NCBI GenBank assembly: GCA_015060405.1
Contig: SUYN01000018.1
Coordinates: 1 to 50,001, forward strand
DNA: 50,001 bases
From: Bacteroidales bacterium
GTDB lineage: Bacteria; Bacteroidota; Bacteroidia; Bacteroidales; UBA932
Direction: 5' to 3'
Part shown: in pieces, positions 26,474 through 34,906 of the stretch
Layout: each line of letters starts with the position of its first letter
How positions within the stretch are numbered: the first letter of the stretch is position 1
Notes under the pieces: generated by a model
Databases searched by the model: none
Told to the model about the DNA's origin: nothing
What the model saw: the letters and a program-made list of their open reading frames with translations, nothing else
Translations under genes and position numbers: made by a program

Positions 26474-27934
26474 CTATTGAAAGATTTCAGCTTCTGTTTC
26501 CCTGACCATGCGTCCTATTGTCTCTGCATCAAAGTTCACCGGTCCGTCAGAAAGATCCGGTATGTTGAATGAGCGGAGGGTGTTTTCGTAATGCCATGGA
26601 TCTTCCTGAGGAAGCACGAATGGTTTGGTAAGACGGCCGTGCGCGTCTACGTGGCAGAAATATGGCTTTCCGTATTTTCCGTCTCCCCTCTTGCTGGCGA
26701 AGACAAACCAGCGGCTGTCTGATGACCAGCTGTGGTAGGTGTCCGAACGGTCGGAATTGGCGGCATCCATCCTGACGGTCTCTCCTGTCTGAAGATTCAT
26801 CATCTCCAGCTGACACTCGGTGTGCCATATAGGGAAGGTGCCGTAGTCAGCCACCGTGTACATTATCCATTTCCCGTCAGGCGAACATTTCGGATGACAC
26901 ACGCTGCCTTCATGCTCTTCGGCATCCCATATGACTTCCACCTCCCGACCTGTCCGGCCTGTGGCTTCGTCGAAACTCACCTTCATCAGGGAGTAGCGCA
27001 GTCTCTCTATGTCGCGTGGCAACGGCAGGGTGTCTGCGGCGCAATAATAAATGCTCCTGCCGTCTGCTGAGAACACAGGGAAGGTCTCGAGGACATCCTT
27101 GCGGGCCAATGCAGGCGGCACTGTCATCTCGTTCTTATCGAAATCGGCTATCGCCAGGTCTGATTCCGTGTCATATACCTCCAGTCTCCTGCTTCCCTGG
27201 GTGTGGAAGCCCGGAATGATTATGTTCGAGGAGAACACGCCATATCTGCCCGAAGGATGGATCTCACCATACACGGTTCCTGAAACCATGTCCTTCGCCT
27301 TGAGGGAAAGTTTGCGGAGCTCACCGTTCCTGTTCAGGAAGGCTCCTCCGTTCCTGCCTCGGACATAGAACATGGACAGATCTGCACGGGCCTGGCTGTG
27401 AATATGGCAGTTCATGCAGGAATTGCCTGTATGGCGCCAGTCGGAAAGTACCCTCTCTCCGAAGTCTTCAAGACATCTCTCACGGATCTCCACCTCGTGC
27501 CAGACCTCGTAGCCCGGCTCGATGAGACGGTAGGAAAGGTAGGGGTCTATCCTGTCGGCGGACACGTATACTTCCCATTCAAGGGCCACCTTGCGGCCTT
27601 TTTTCAGACTGATTTCAGAGGAGAAGAACGGGGTGTCTCCTTCAGCAGAGGCAAGAAGATCCTTCCACTGCTGAAGATCCCAGACGACTTCCCTGCCGTC
27701 AAACTGATGACTCGCATCATTGCAGCTTACCGTCGTCAGGGCCTTTCTTATGCCTTCTGCTGTGTAATGGAAATTGAGAGGGGCTATATTAGAAGGAACA
27801 GTCACCCCCATATAATCCGGATATATGGCTGTGTCCGTGTTCGTCGCCACTTCGACGCTCTTCGTGCCGCAGGCTGCGCAGAGGCATAGTCCTGACACGG
27901 CGATCAATATATTATTTAACGTTTCTCTTAGCAT
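26474..27934 (-). CDS. Lipoprotein with one CxxCH haem-c-like motif and PD40-type propeller (copy 2)
   Basis: A 486-residue lipoprotein (lipobox LCAAC), clearly paralogous to those starting at 17319 and 30749. It has PDYMGVTVPSNIAPLNF near the N-terminus, C173-M-N-C176-H177, and propeller blades HPSGRYGVFSSN, FSADGRSIYYCA and WSSDSRWFVFASKRGD. It differs at two points: the His of the conserved RG(S/K)HG block is replaced (RGRNGG), and the Trp before HPSG is Ile. A changed or missing second haem ligand is possible. Its start overlaps the preceding DUF6057-like lipoprotein gene by 23 nt, and it ends 3 nt before the Rid gene, so the three are one operon. It is the most divergent of the three copies. 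It would act on the periplasmic side. Confidence 0.78.
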   Translation of the reverse strand: MLRETLNNILIAVSGLCLCAACGTKSVEVATNTDTAIYPDYMGVTVPSNIAPLNFHYTAEGIRKALTTVSCNDASHQFDGREVVWDLQQWKDLLASAEGDTPFFSSEISLKKGRKVALEWEVYVSADRIDPYLSYRLIEPGYEVWHEVEIRERCLEDFGERVLSDWRHTGNSCMNCHIHSQARADLSMFYVRGRNGGAFLNRNGELRKLSLKAKDMVSGTVYGEIHPSGRYGVFSSNIIIPGFHTQGSRRLEVYDTESDLAIADFDKNEMTVPPALARKDVLETFPVFSADGRSIYYCAADTLPLPRDIERLRYSLMKVSFDEATGRTGREVEVIWDAEEHEGSVCHPKCSPDGKWIMYTVADYGTFPIWHTECQLEMMNLQTGETVRMDAANSDRSDTYHSWSSDSRWFVFASKRGDGKYGKPYFCHVDAHGRLTKPFVLPQEDPWHYENTLRSFNIPDLSDGPVNFDAETIGRMVRETEAEIFQ

Positions 27935-28952
27935 ATTGATAGAAGAACCAGTAGGTCTTGCCGTATTTCTTCTGCATAGGCTCCATTTCCCCCTGGTTGA
28001 ATATTACCATATTGTTATAATCCGTGAATTCCTGGAGTATTTCCGGCGACAGGCGGAAGTGCGCGACATTCTCCGGAGTCATGGCGCCCCGCTGTGCCAG
28101 GAAGATGAGGACGGCCTCATCGTAGAGACGCGACCTGTCTCTTGATGGGTCGTAATCCTCGATGAAGTGTCCCAGGTCCTTTACTATGATGTCAAGACAA
28201 AGCAGGTACTCTCTTGCAAGCTGATTATCCGGATTGGAGGCCAGGAGGCTTTTAAGCACCCCTCTGTAGTCCGTCGGCCTGTGGACCATGTCCGACCTGT
28301 GGGCAAAAGACCTCAGGAGGGAGATCTCCTCCCTTACCTTCCTCGATTCCTGTCCGGGCAGCCTGTCCTCGACCCATTCCGCACAGCCATCCTCTGCGGA
28401 CAGCAGGCGCAGGTACTTAAGGGCAGCCTCATCCTGACCGTTGACAAGGTTTATCTCCGCAAGGCGCTTGAGGTAGGGAACACCGAAGTGCTCAGGAGAA
28501 AAGATCTGGGCCAGCATGGCGCTGTGCTCCGCCATTGTCATCTCGCCGAGACGGTACCAGACCTCCGACGATGCGGCTATCCTCATCTGTCCGGACTTTT
28601 CATCCACAGGGAGGAAGAGACCTCTTTCAAAGGGCTGATAATAGTACATGAGACTGTCGGCCAGATGGCCTTCCATCGCCATGGCCAGATTGTGGTAATA
28701 TGCGAACAGGTCAGAAGGACGGGAACCTTCGGTCAGAAGCCTGACCTTGTCCCAGTTGCCCTCGACTGCCTCCAGTGCAGCTCCGAAGAGCTTGTCCATG
28801 TTCTCGGACGGTTCCCCATAGACAGCAGTCATCCGGGCATCGTCCAGATGATGGGCTTTCTGCCAGATCTGACGATAGTCAGGATCCTCTTCCGAGCAGG
28901 AGGCAAACAGGAGTGTTATGATGATTAGATAAAAAATCTTGTCCGGTCTCAT
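27912..28952 (-). CDS. Soluble lipoprotein resembling the C-terminal domain of DUF6057
   Basis: A 346-residue lipoprotein (MRPDKIFYLIIITLLFASC). The ORF is open to 28973, but the -7 box at 28978-28971 would put the transcription start inside that extension, so I prefer the ATG at 28952. It has no membrane segments after the signal. It matches the soluble part of the divergent protein at 29025: WYRLGEMTMAEHSAMLAQIF against YYHLGMINTAQTFFFEA, LAEINLVNGQDEAALKYLRLL against ALAKTNLINGDYEVARKYVGAL, and a terminal YGKTYWFFYQY against FGNTYWFYYYY. The membrane half is therefore replaced by a lipid anchor. It is probably TPR-like helical. It overlaps the CxxCH gene by 23 nt. Function unknown. Confidence 0.75.
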   Translation of the reverse strand: MRPDKIFYLIIITLLFASCSEEDPDYRQIWQKAHHLDDARMTAVYGEPSENMDKLFGAALEAVEGNWDKVRLLTEGSRPSDLFAYYHNLAMAMEGHLADSLMYYYQPFERGLFLPVDEKSGQMRIAASSEVWYRLGEMTMAEHSAMLAQIFSPEHFGVPYLKRLAEINLVNGQDEAALKYLRLLSAEDGCAEWVEDRLPGQESRKVREEISLLRSFAHRSDMVHRPTDYRGVLKSLLASNPDNQLAREYLLCLDIIVKDLGHFIEDYDPSRDRSRLYDEAVLIFLAQRGAMTPENVAHFRLSPEILQEFTDYNNMVIFNQGEMEPMQKKYGKTYWFFYQYAKRNVK

Positions 28953-28966
28953 TTTGAGAACTTCTT

Positions 28967-28999
28967 TTTGCAAAGATATTCATATTTTTGATAACTTTG
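28967..28999 (+). promoter_or_regulatory. Complete Bacteroidota promoter, overlapping a divergent one
   Basis: TTTG at 28967-28970, 21 nt, TAACTTTG at 28992-28999, then the ATG at 29025: an exact match to TTTG-N19-21-TAnnTTTG for the rightward DUF6057 gene. On the minus strand TATCTTTG (28978-28971) precedes the leftward lipoprotein ATG at 28952 by 18 nt and lies inside the rightward promoter. The two modules probably compete for polymerase or share regulation. Confidence 0.68.
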
Positions 29000-29024
29000 T
29001 TGATTATTGATTTTATTATTCCCG

Positions 29025-30752
29025 ATGAATCGAAGACAGAAAACAATATGTTCAGCCCAGTCAATAACAGTAATTCTGCTGGTCTTTGCATTCTTTAACT
29101 TCATATATCCCTACCATGTACACTATCAGGAACAGATGCAGCTGTTCCGTTTCAGCGCGGATTATTTCCGCGATAGTGTGGCCGTACCCGGCGGATTCGG
29201 AGACTGGCTGGGAGGCTTCCTGGTGCAGTTCTTCTACTATGCACCGGTGGGCGCGATGATCCTTGCCGCACTGCTCGGACTCATCCAGCTGCTCACATGG
29301 AAGAACATGGAGAAAGGTTCCTTCGCGTCCTATCCCCTGAGTTTCCTTCCTGCGATGGCCATGTTCCTCTTCTTCTGTGACGAGAACGCCCTTGTGACCG
29401 CAGCAATCGCTCTGGCCGCATCCCTGGCAGCCGCCTTCATGCTCATGAAGGTACGCAGGACAGGGCTCCGCAGCGTCGTCACGATCCTGCTCATGCCGGT
29501 GATGTACATGCTTTTCGGAAGCATAAGCGTACTTGTCCCTGTCATCGTGGCCGTCAACTCTTTCATACGCAAGGAAAGCAGGAAGACGATCCTCATCTTC
29601 TGTGCTGCTGCTCTTGCGGTTGCGGTCGCGCTCCCTCTGGCAGCACGCGGATTCTGCCATTATCCCCTGGACAGACTTGTCTTCGGCGTCCATTATCATC
29701 GCTATCACAATGCCATCCCTCTGATGGTATGGATCGCCGTCCTGCTCGTCCCTGCAGTGATGCTTCTGGCGACAGTGGTCAGGAGAGACCGGATGGTACT
29801 GGCAAGCCTTGCCCTTGCGATCCTGTCCGTAGCCTGTCTTGCCCCCGTATTCACTGACATGGAAAAGGAAAGACTCTTCGGATACGACTTCATGACAAGG
29901 ATGAGCCAGTGGAACAAGATCCTGGAGACATCACACAGGCGAGCGCCGGATTCCCCTATTGCCGTTGAGTGTACCAACCTCGCACTTGCGAAGACGAAAC
30001 ATATGTCCAGCGACATGTTCACATTCTTCCAGAACGGTCCCGCCGGCCTGATACCGGAATTCACAAGAGACCACTTTTCACCTATTCCGACAGGAATGGT
30101 GTACTACCATCTGGGAATGATAAACACCGCCCAGACCTTCTTCTTCGAGGCACAGGAAGGAATCCCTGATTTCCAGAAGAGCGCAAGACTCACCCAGGCC
30201 CTTGCCAAGACGAACCTGATAAACGGAGACTATGAGGTCGCACGAAAATATGTCGGAGCACTCAAGCAGACCGTCTTCTACAGGAAATGGGCAAAAGAGA
30301 CAGAGAAACTTCTTGATGACCCTGAGCAGATTGAAAAAGTTCCAGAATATGCATGGATGCGTTCTGTCAGGATGAAGGAGCACGACTTCATGTTCAGCCA
30401 GGAGGAAATGGATTCGATGCTGGGTCTTCTCTATGTAGAGAACAATGCAAATGTCATGGCAATGGACTACCTCCTTGCCTGGTGCCTGCTCCGCAAGGAC
30501 CTTCCCCGCTTCTTCGAGTGCCACAAGCTCCTGCAGCAGGGCTATGATGCCCGTCACTATCAGGAGGCTGTCGTGCTTTATTGGGCCCTCACCCACGACG
30601 GGCCGGAAGGCATGCCCGACTTCATAACAAGAAACACCGCATCAGGCTTTGCAAGATTCATCTCCGCACTCCAGTCGGGAAGGGATGAGGCAAGCATGAT
30701 GAAGGAATTCGGAAACACTTACTGGTTCTACTATTATTACCGCTTCAAATGA
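29025..30752 (+). CDS. DUF6057-like polytopic membrane protein, full-length form
   Basis: A 575-residue membrane protein. The frame opens earlier with a TTG at 29007, but ATG 29025 fits the promoter. About eight hydrophobic segments cover residues 10-265; the first external loop has YPYHVHYQEQMQLFRF. A helical, TPR-like soluble domain fills 280-575 and ends in FGNTYWFYYYYRF. The shorter relative at 17270-18739 and the lipoprotein at 27912-28952 share parts of it. I know of no established function for the family. The conserved Glu in the first loop and membrane layout resemble GT-C glycosyltransferases, an idea to test. Its TGA overlaps the ATG of the CxxCH lipoprotein gene (ATGA), a classic coupling arrangement, which argues that the two proteins work together. 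Confidence 0.78.
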   Translation: MNRRQKTICSAQSITVILLVFAFFNFIYPYHVHYQEQMQLFRFSADYFRDSVAVPGGFGDWLGGFLVQFFYYAPVGAMILAALLGLIQLLTWKNMEKGSFASYPLSFLPAMAMFLFFCDENALVTAAIALAASLAAAFMLMKVRRTGLRSVVTILLMPVMYMLFGSISVLVPVIVAVNSFIRKESRKTILIFCAAALAVAVALPLAARGFCHYPLDRLVFGVHYHRYHNAIPLMVWIAVLLVPAVMLLATVVRRDRMVLASLALAILSVACLAPVFTDMEKERLFGYDFMTRMSQWNKILETSHRRAPDSPIAVECTNLALAKTKHMSSDMFTFFQNGPAGLIPEFTRDHFSPIPTGMVYYHLGMINTAQTFFFEAQEGIPDFQKSARLTQALAKTNLINGDYEVARKYVGALKQTVFYRKWAKETEKLLDDPEQIEKVPEYAWMRSVRMKEHDFMFSQEEMDSMLGLLYVENNANVMAMDYLLAWCLLRKDLPRFFECHKLLQQGYDARHYQEAVVLYWALTHDGPEGMPDFITRNTASGFARFISALQSGRDEASMMKEFGNTYWFYYYYRFK

Positions 30753-32191
30753 TGAAAAGGATTATATATATGGTATTGTGCATCCTGACGGTCAGCTCCT
30801 GCTACAGGTTTGACCCTGCGGAAGCACGCTATACGGACGGCCCTGTATGGCCTGATTATATGGACGTGACCGTTCCCGTGGGAATAGCGCCGCTCAATTT
30901 CTGCTACACGGCAGAAGACGGTCCTGTGCCGGTGACGACCTTCAGCCATGGCGACATGGAAGTCTCCATCAAGGGACGCGAAGTCGTGTGGAAGGACAGG
31001 GAATGGAAGAAGATGCTCGATGCCGCAAAGGGAGGGGACATCATTGTGAAGAGCAGCGTACTTCCTGATGCATGGACCATCCATGTGTCCGAAGATGAGA
31101 TCGACTACGGCATCAACTACCGTCTCATCGCCCCGGGATACGAGGTGTACAGCAAGATGGGAATATATGAAAGATCGCTTTCGGACTATAAGGAAAAGGC
31201 CCTGATCGAAAACACCCAGTTCGACGGATGCGTCAACTGTCACGCCTACAACAGAGGCAATCCGGACAATTACAGCCTGCACATCAGAGGCAGTCACGGA
31301 GCCACCCTTCTCAACCTCGAAGGAGAAATGGCCGCATACAACACAAAGACAGACAGCACTCTGGGCTTCTGCGTCTATCCTTACTGGCATCCGGAGGGAG
31401 ATTACATAGCCTACTCTTCCAACAACACCCGCCAAGGATTCCATGTCCTTGCCGACAAGCTCATAGAGGTGTTCGACCTTGACTCCGACCTTCAGGTCTA
31501 CGATGTCAGGAACAACAGCCTGATCAGTTCGACTTCAATAAAGAAGAAAGATGTCTGGGAGACCTTCCCTGCATTCTCCGCCGACGGAAAGACCTTGTAT
31601 TTCTGCGCTGCGACCCCGAGACCGATTCCTGCTGAAGCCGATCAGATCAGATACAATCTCTGCAAGGTTGACTTTGACCCTTCGACCGGCACCATCGGCC
31701 CGAAGGTAGACACCCTGATCTTTGCCGAAGGAATGGGCAAGAGCATATCCTTCCCGAAGCCGTCATATGACGGAAGATTCCTCGTGTACACACTCTCTGA
31801 CTACGGCAACTTCAGCATCTGGCATCACGAGGCCGACCTGTGGATCCTGGATCTTGCAACCGGAGAATCCCGTCCGATGCACAAGATCAACAGCAGCGAC
31901 ACAGAGTCCTACCACAGCTGGTCATCCAACAGCCGCTGGATGATGTTCAGCAGTCGCAGGGACGACGGCCTGTACACACGTCTGTTCTTCACCCACATCG
32001 ATGAAGACGGCCAGGAAAGCAAGCCTTTCATGCTTCCTCAGAAGCACCCTCTGCATTACTACAGCTACCTGAACAGATCCTACAACGTCCCTGAATTCGT
32101 CACCGGCCCCGTAAAGCTCGACAGAACGGACGCCGAAAAGAAGATAAACTCAACCGAACGCATCCAGTTCGGGTTCAGGATGTCGGAATAG
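30749..32191 (+). CDS. Lipoprotein with one CxxCH haem-c-like motif and PD40-type propeller (copy 3)
   Basis: A 480-residue lipoprotein (lipobox TVSSC; an in-frame second ATG follows at once). It has the family signature PDYMDVTVPVGIAPLNF at about 32-48, then C161-V-N-C164-H165 followed by HIRGSHGATLLN, whose His is a candidate second ligand. Propeller blades include WHPEGDYIAYSSN, FSADGKTLYFCAA and WSSNSRWMMFSSRRDD, ending with SKPFMLPQKHPLHYY. It lacks any second CxxCH, so it would be a mono-haem protein if the site is used. It is coupled to the DUF6057 gene by an ATGA overlap and ends 1 nt from the convergent helical-protein gene. A periplasmic or outer-membrane location is expected. Its role in glycan uptake or envelope redox is only inferred from context. 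Confidence 0.8.
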   Translation: MMKRIIYMVLCILTVSSCYRFDPAEARYTDGPVWPDYMDVTVPVGIAPLNFCYTAEDGPVPVTTFSHGDMEVSIKGREVVWKDREWKKMLDAAKGGDIIVKSSVLPDAWTIHVSEDEIDYGINYRLIAPGYEVYSKMGIYERSLSDYKEKALIENTQFDGCVNCHAYNRGNPDNYSLHIRGSHGATLLNLEGEMAAYNTKTDSTLGFCVYPYWHPEGDYIAYSSNNTRQGFHVLADKLIEVFDLDSDLQVYDVRNNSLISSTSIKKKDVWETFPAFSADGKTLYFCAATPRPIPAEADQIRYNLCKVDFDPSTGTIGPKVDTLIFAEGMGKSISFPKPSYDGRFLVYTLSDYGNFSIWHHEADLWILDLATGESRPMHKINSSDTESYHSWSSNSRWMMFSSRRDDGLYTRLFFTHIDEDGQESKPFMLPQKHPLHYYSYLNRSYNVPEFVTGPVKLDRTDAEKKINSTERIQFGFRMSE

Positions 32192-32192
32192 G

Positions 32193-32777
32193 TTACTGTT
32201 CTACGGCAAGCACTGCAGCGATCTTCCCATACAGGCCAGGCTGGATCTTGTAGGAGACGTTGGCGGAGAAGAGGGCCTGCTGGGCTTTGGCGAAGTCGGC
32301 ATCTGCCTGATTCATAAGGTCGAAGGTCTTGGCTACATAGTTCCCTATGCGGTGCTGTTCGAGGCGGAAGCCGGCGCGTTCGCGCAGGGCCTTCAGTGCC
32401 CGGCGACGCGCGAAGATTCCGGCCGTCTGCCATGTCTGGAAGGTCTCTTTGGCGAATTCATGAAGACTGGCCGCAGCGGCAGCCCTGAAACGGGCATCGC
32501 TGCATGCCTTCTCCAATGGCTCAAGCATCTTTGCAGCCTCATTCTTCAAGGCGCTTTCATCAAATGACTCCGAAAGGATGGCTGCATAGTGGCCGTATGT
32601 CGCCGAATATGCTGCGGCACAGTCCCGGTCGACAGTCAGGATGCCGTCATCTGCATCTTCGAGCAAGGAAGACAGAAGGTCATAGGCCCTTACCTGAGCC
32701 TCTATGTTATATTTTCCGGCTGCCTTGATCGCTTCCATATCCGCGATGCAGGCGGCTATCGCTGTCTTGTAGTCCAT
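32193..32777 (-). CDS. Unknown helical cytoplasmic protein
   Basis: A 194-residue protein, rich in Ala, Lys and Glu, with no signal peptide or membrane segment. Composition and periodicity suggest mostly alpha-helix throughout. The central part has repeated acidic-aliphatic patches, and the C-terminal third (DLMNQADADFAKAQQALFSANVSYKIQPGLYGKIAAVLAVEQ in parts) contains the only aromatic cluster. I do not recognise the family; it may belong to a Bacteroidota helical group of unknown function. It is a monocistronic leftward gene, convergent with the CxxCH lipoprotein gene (1-nt gap), and its -7-like TATCTTTG at 32807-32800 lies directly beyond the terminator of the second PUL. Nothing links it to glycan use. 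Confidence 0.65.
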   Translation of the reverse strand: MDYKTAIAACIADMEAIKAAGKYNIEAQVRAYDLLSSLLEDADDGILTVDRDCAAAYSATYGHYAAILSESFDESALKNEAAKMLEPLEKACSDARFRAAAAASLHEFAKETFQTWQTAGIFARRRALKALRERAGFRLEQHRIGNYVAKTFDLMNQADADFAKAQQALFSANVSYKIQPGLYGKIAAVLAVEQ

Positions 32778-32799
32778 AAGTCAGATCGTTAAAGAGACA

Positions 32800-32807
32800 C
32801 AAAGATA
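32800..32807 (-). promoter_or_regulatory. Candidate -7 element (TATCTTTG)
   Basis: The minus-strand octamer matches TAnnTTTG and ends 22 nt before the ATG at 32777. No -33 TTTG was seen at the right distance. It sits at the foot of the preceding terminator. Confidence 0.45.
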
Positions 32808-32810
32808 TAT

Positions 32811-32841
32811 AAAAAAGGCCGATGTCCGACGGACACCGGCC
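32811..32841 (-). terminator. Intrinsic terminator of the second PUL operon
   Basis: GGCCGATGTCC (32817-32827) pairs with GGACACCGGCC (32831-32841) apart from one G-U-type wobble, with a 3-nt loop. The A-run 32811-32816 reads as a U-tract in the leftward transcript. It lies 24 nt after the stop of the binding-protein gene. Confidence 0.88.
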
Positions 32842-32864
32842 TTTCGTATGACAATGTAATGTGA

Positions 32865-34883
32865 TTACAATTTGCGGAAGTCAATTGTACAGTTGAACTT
32901 GCTGTCGCCGTCGAGAGGTGTACAGTCAGTAACTGTCATGACATAAGTTGCGCCGAGTTCGAGCGGGTAACGTGTCTCCCAACCTGAATCGTCAGCCTTT
33001 CTGTCCTTACCGAGGAGCTCTACGTTGCCGTATACTCCGAGCCACTTCTGAGCCTCCGGAGTAAGGGTTACTGTGCCCCACTCTGCACCCCAGCCAGCCT
33101 GGCCGAAGAACTTGAATGAAAGCTCCGAATCATACTGCCAGCGCTCACCCATTGTAGTTGAAGTGCCTTCTCCTGCAACACCTGTGAACTGGTAGACACC
33201 GTCTTCAACCTCGGCAAGAGTGATGAACTGTCCGCTATCCCATGCAAGTGGATTTGCGTTGTATGGGTTACCTACACCCCAGCCCATGAATGTGATGGCG
33301 CCTTCATCGGCATAAGTTGCAGCCTTACCGTCTTCCTTCACCCTTCTTACAGTAACATACTGCTCTGCGAGATTGAGCTCGAATGAATAGAAGCCTGAAA
33401 CAGCCTTGAACTTGAGGCCCTCGCCTGTGAGTTCGAAGTGGTCAGGATCCACATACCAATCCTGTGGATTGTCAATACCTGAGAATGATATAATGCTGTT
33501 CTGCTCCACGCTTGCAGCCATGACCTTGTAGACTTCGTTAGAAAGCTTCATCGCTGCAACTCCGTTCACCTGGATGTCGAGCATGTTCACAGGGATTACA
33601 ACCTCCTCGTATGAAACCTTCGCAGCCTTAACACCGCCTGTAAGGTCGAGGGTGATCTTATAGCTCTTTCCTCCTTCGAGACCCTTGCCCTGGATGTTAC
33701 CGCTGTCGGTCATGTCGAATGCAGGAGCGAGGTTGATCTCAGCGTAGTCCGGCTTGAGGAACTCGCCACCCCAGCCCTTCTGGTGGAAGAACTTGAAGTC
33801 CGCACCTGAAACAGCGAGCTGACCAGGAGCAGTAAGAGTGAACTGGTACACCTTGTCAGAGATCTGTGCCATAGGATAAGCACCTTCAGTGGTGTTCCAG
33901 CCCGGACCGATCACCGGCTTACCGATCTGTGCACCGATAACCCATGGAGCACCCTCACCGGCCTCATTGAGAGAAAGAAGGTTGCCCTCTGCATCGACAG
34001 GCTCTACCTTTACATAGAGATTGTCCTTGTCGTAAGAAATAAGATAATGACCGTCAACAGCACGGAACTTCACCTCTGTGAAATCCTCGTTCACGATGAA
34101 GTAGTCATAATCCACTGTCCAGTTGTTGAGGTCCACAACACCGCCGAAGTCCATTACCTGACCCTGCTTGAGTTCATATACTGAAACCACGTTAGCCGAT
34201 CCCATAGGCGTAGCCTGAAGGGTCATGAGGTCAGCAGTGATGGTGTACTTACCTGCAACACCTGCAGAATATGGGATGGACTCCTTCTTTGAAGCGCTGA
34301 GAGCAGATCCGTCCCATCCGATGGTGATCACCTCGCCTTCATCATTGATAGCCGGAGTCACAAGGACACCCTTCACCTTTGCAGGGAAGTTGTCAGTCAC
34401 CTCATACTTATAGCCTTCGTCACCTACTTTTGCAAGCTCGTACTCCTCGCCTTCCTCTGTCTTGAGAGTGAGGGTCGGGAAGTCAGGACGCTTGAGGGCC
34501 ACATAAGTAGTGTCGTATGAAAGACCCATTCCCACGTTCTGAGCTGCAAACACGAGAGTTGCTATTCCATTAGGTACATCCTTGAAAAGAGGTGCCTGGA
34601 TGGTTCCTTCGAAAGTACCGTTCTCCTTGGTCCTTATGGTGATGTTGTTCACTTCGGTCTCATCGTAGAGAAGCTTTGCCTTCAGTGTGGAAAGCGCAAA
34701 TTCCTTGTCCTCGATGCTTACAGAGAACTTGATGTCAGCACCCATGTAAGTGTTGTCTGTCCAGCTGTTCACTGTCATGTCCGGACCGACATCAGTAAGC
34801 TTGAGCACTGGCTCTTCCTGGCAAGACGCGAATGCCAGTGTTCCGGCAAGAGCTAATGTTGCTAATTTGAATATCTTGTTCAT
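32865..34883 (-). CDS. Surface glycan-binding lipoprotein (DUF5125/SusE-like)
   Basis: A 672-residue lipoprotein (lipobox AFASC). It consists of beta-rich Ig-like modules: a first of about 110 residues (SWTDNTYMGADIKFSVSIED), a second to about 215, then two related modules with recurring YFIVNEDFTEVKFRAVDGHYLISYD and HFELTGEGLKFKAVSGFYSFELN blocks and Trp-rich GADFKFFHQKGWGGEF and LSFKFFGQAGWGAEW segments. Those paired blocks are an internal duplication (about 270-440 and 465-670), and exposed Trp residues suit sugar binding. No catalytic motif is seen. It lies fourth after SusC, SusD and GH30 (23-nt gap), where surface binding proteins usually lie; the closest known arrangement is the fungal beta-1,6-glucan locus of Bacteroides. 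The ligand is inferred, not shown. Confidence 0.8.
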   Translation of the reverse strand: MNKIFKLATLALAGTLAFASCQEEPVLKLTDVGPDMTVNSWTDNTYMGADIKFSVSIEDKEFALSTLKAKLLYDETEVNNITIRTKENGTFEGTIQAPLFKDVPNGIATLVFAAQNVGMGLSYDTTYVALKRPDFPTLTLKTEEGEEYELAKVGDEGYKYEVTDNFPAKVKGVLVTPAINDEGEVITIGWDGSALSASKKESIPYSAGVAGKYTITADLMTLQATPMGSANVVSVYELKQGQVMDFGGVVDLNNWTVDYDYFIVNEDFTEVKFRAVDGHYLISYDKDNLYVKVEPVDAEGNLLSLNEAGEGAPWVIGAQIGKPVIGPGWNTTEGAYPMAQISDKVYQFTLTAPGQLAVSGADFKFFHQKGWGGEFLKPDYAEINLAPAFDMTDSGNIQGKGLEGGKSYKITLDLTGGVKAAKVSYEEVVIPVNMLDIQVNGVAAMKLSNEVYKVMAASVEQNSIISFSGIDNPQDWYVDPDHFELTGEGLKFKAVSGFYSFELNLAEQYVTVRRVKEDGKAATYADEGAITFMGWGVGNPYNANPLAWDSGQFITLAEVEDGVYQFTGVAGEGTSTTMGERWQYDSELSFKFFGQAGWGAEWGTVTLTPEAQKWLGVYGNVELLGKDRKADDSGWETRYPLELGATYVMTVTDCTPLDGDSKFNCTIDFRKL

Positions 34884-34906
34884 TTTTCGTTTGTTTTTAA
34901 TTTCAC

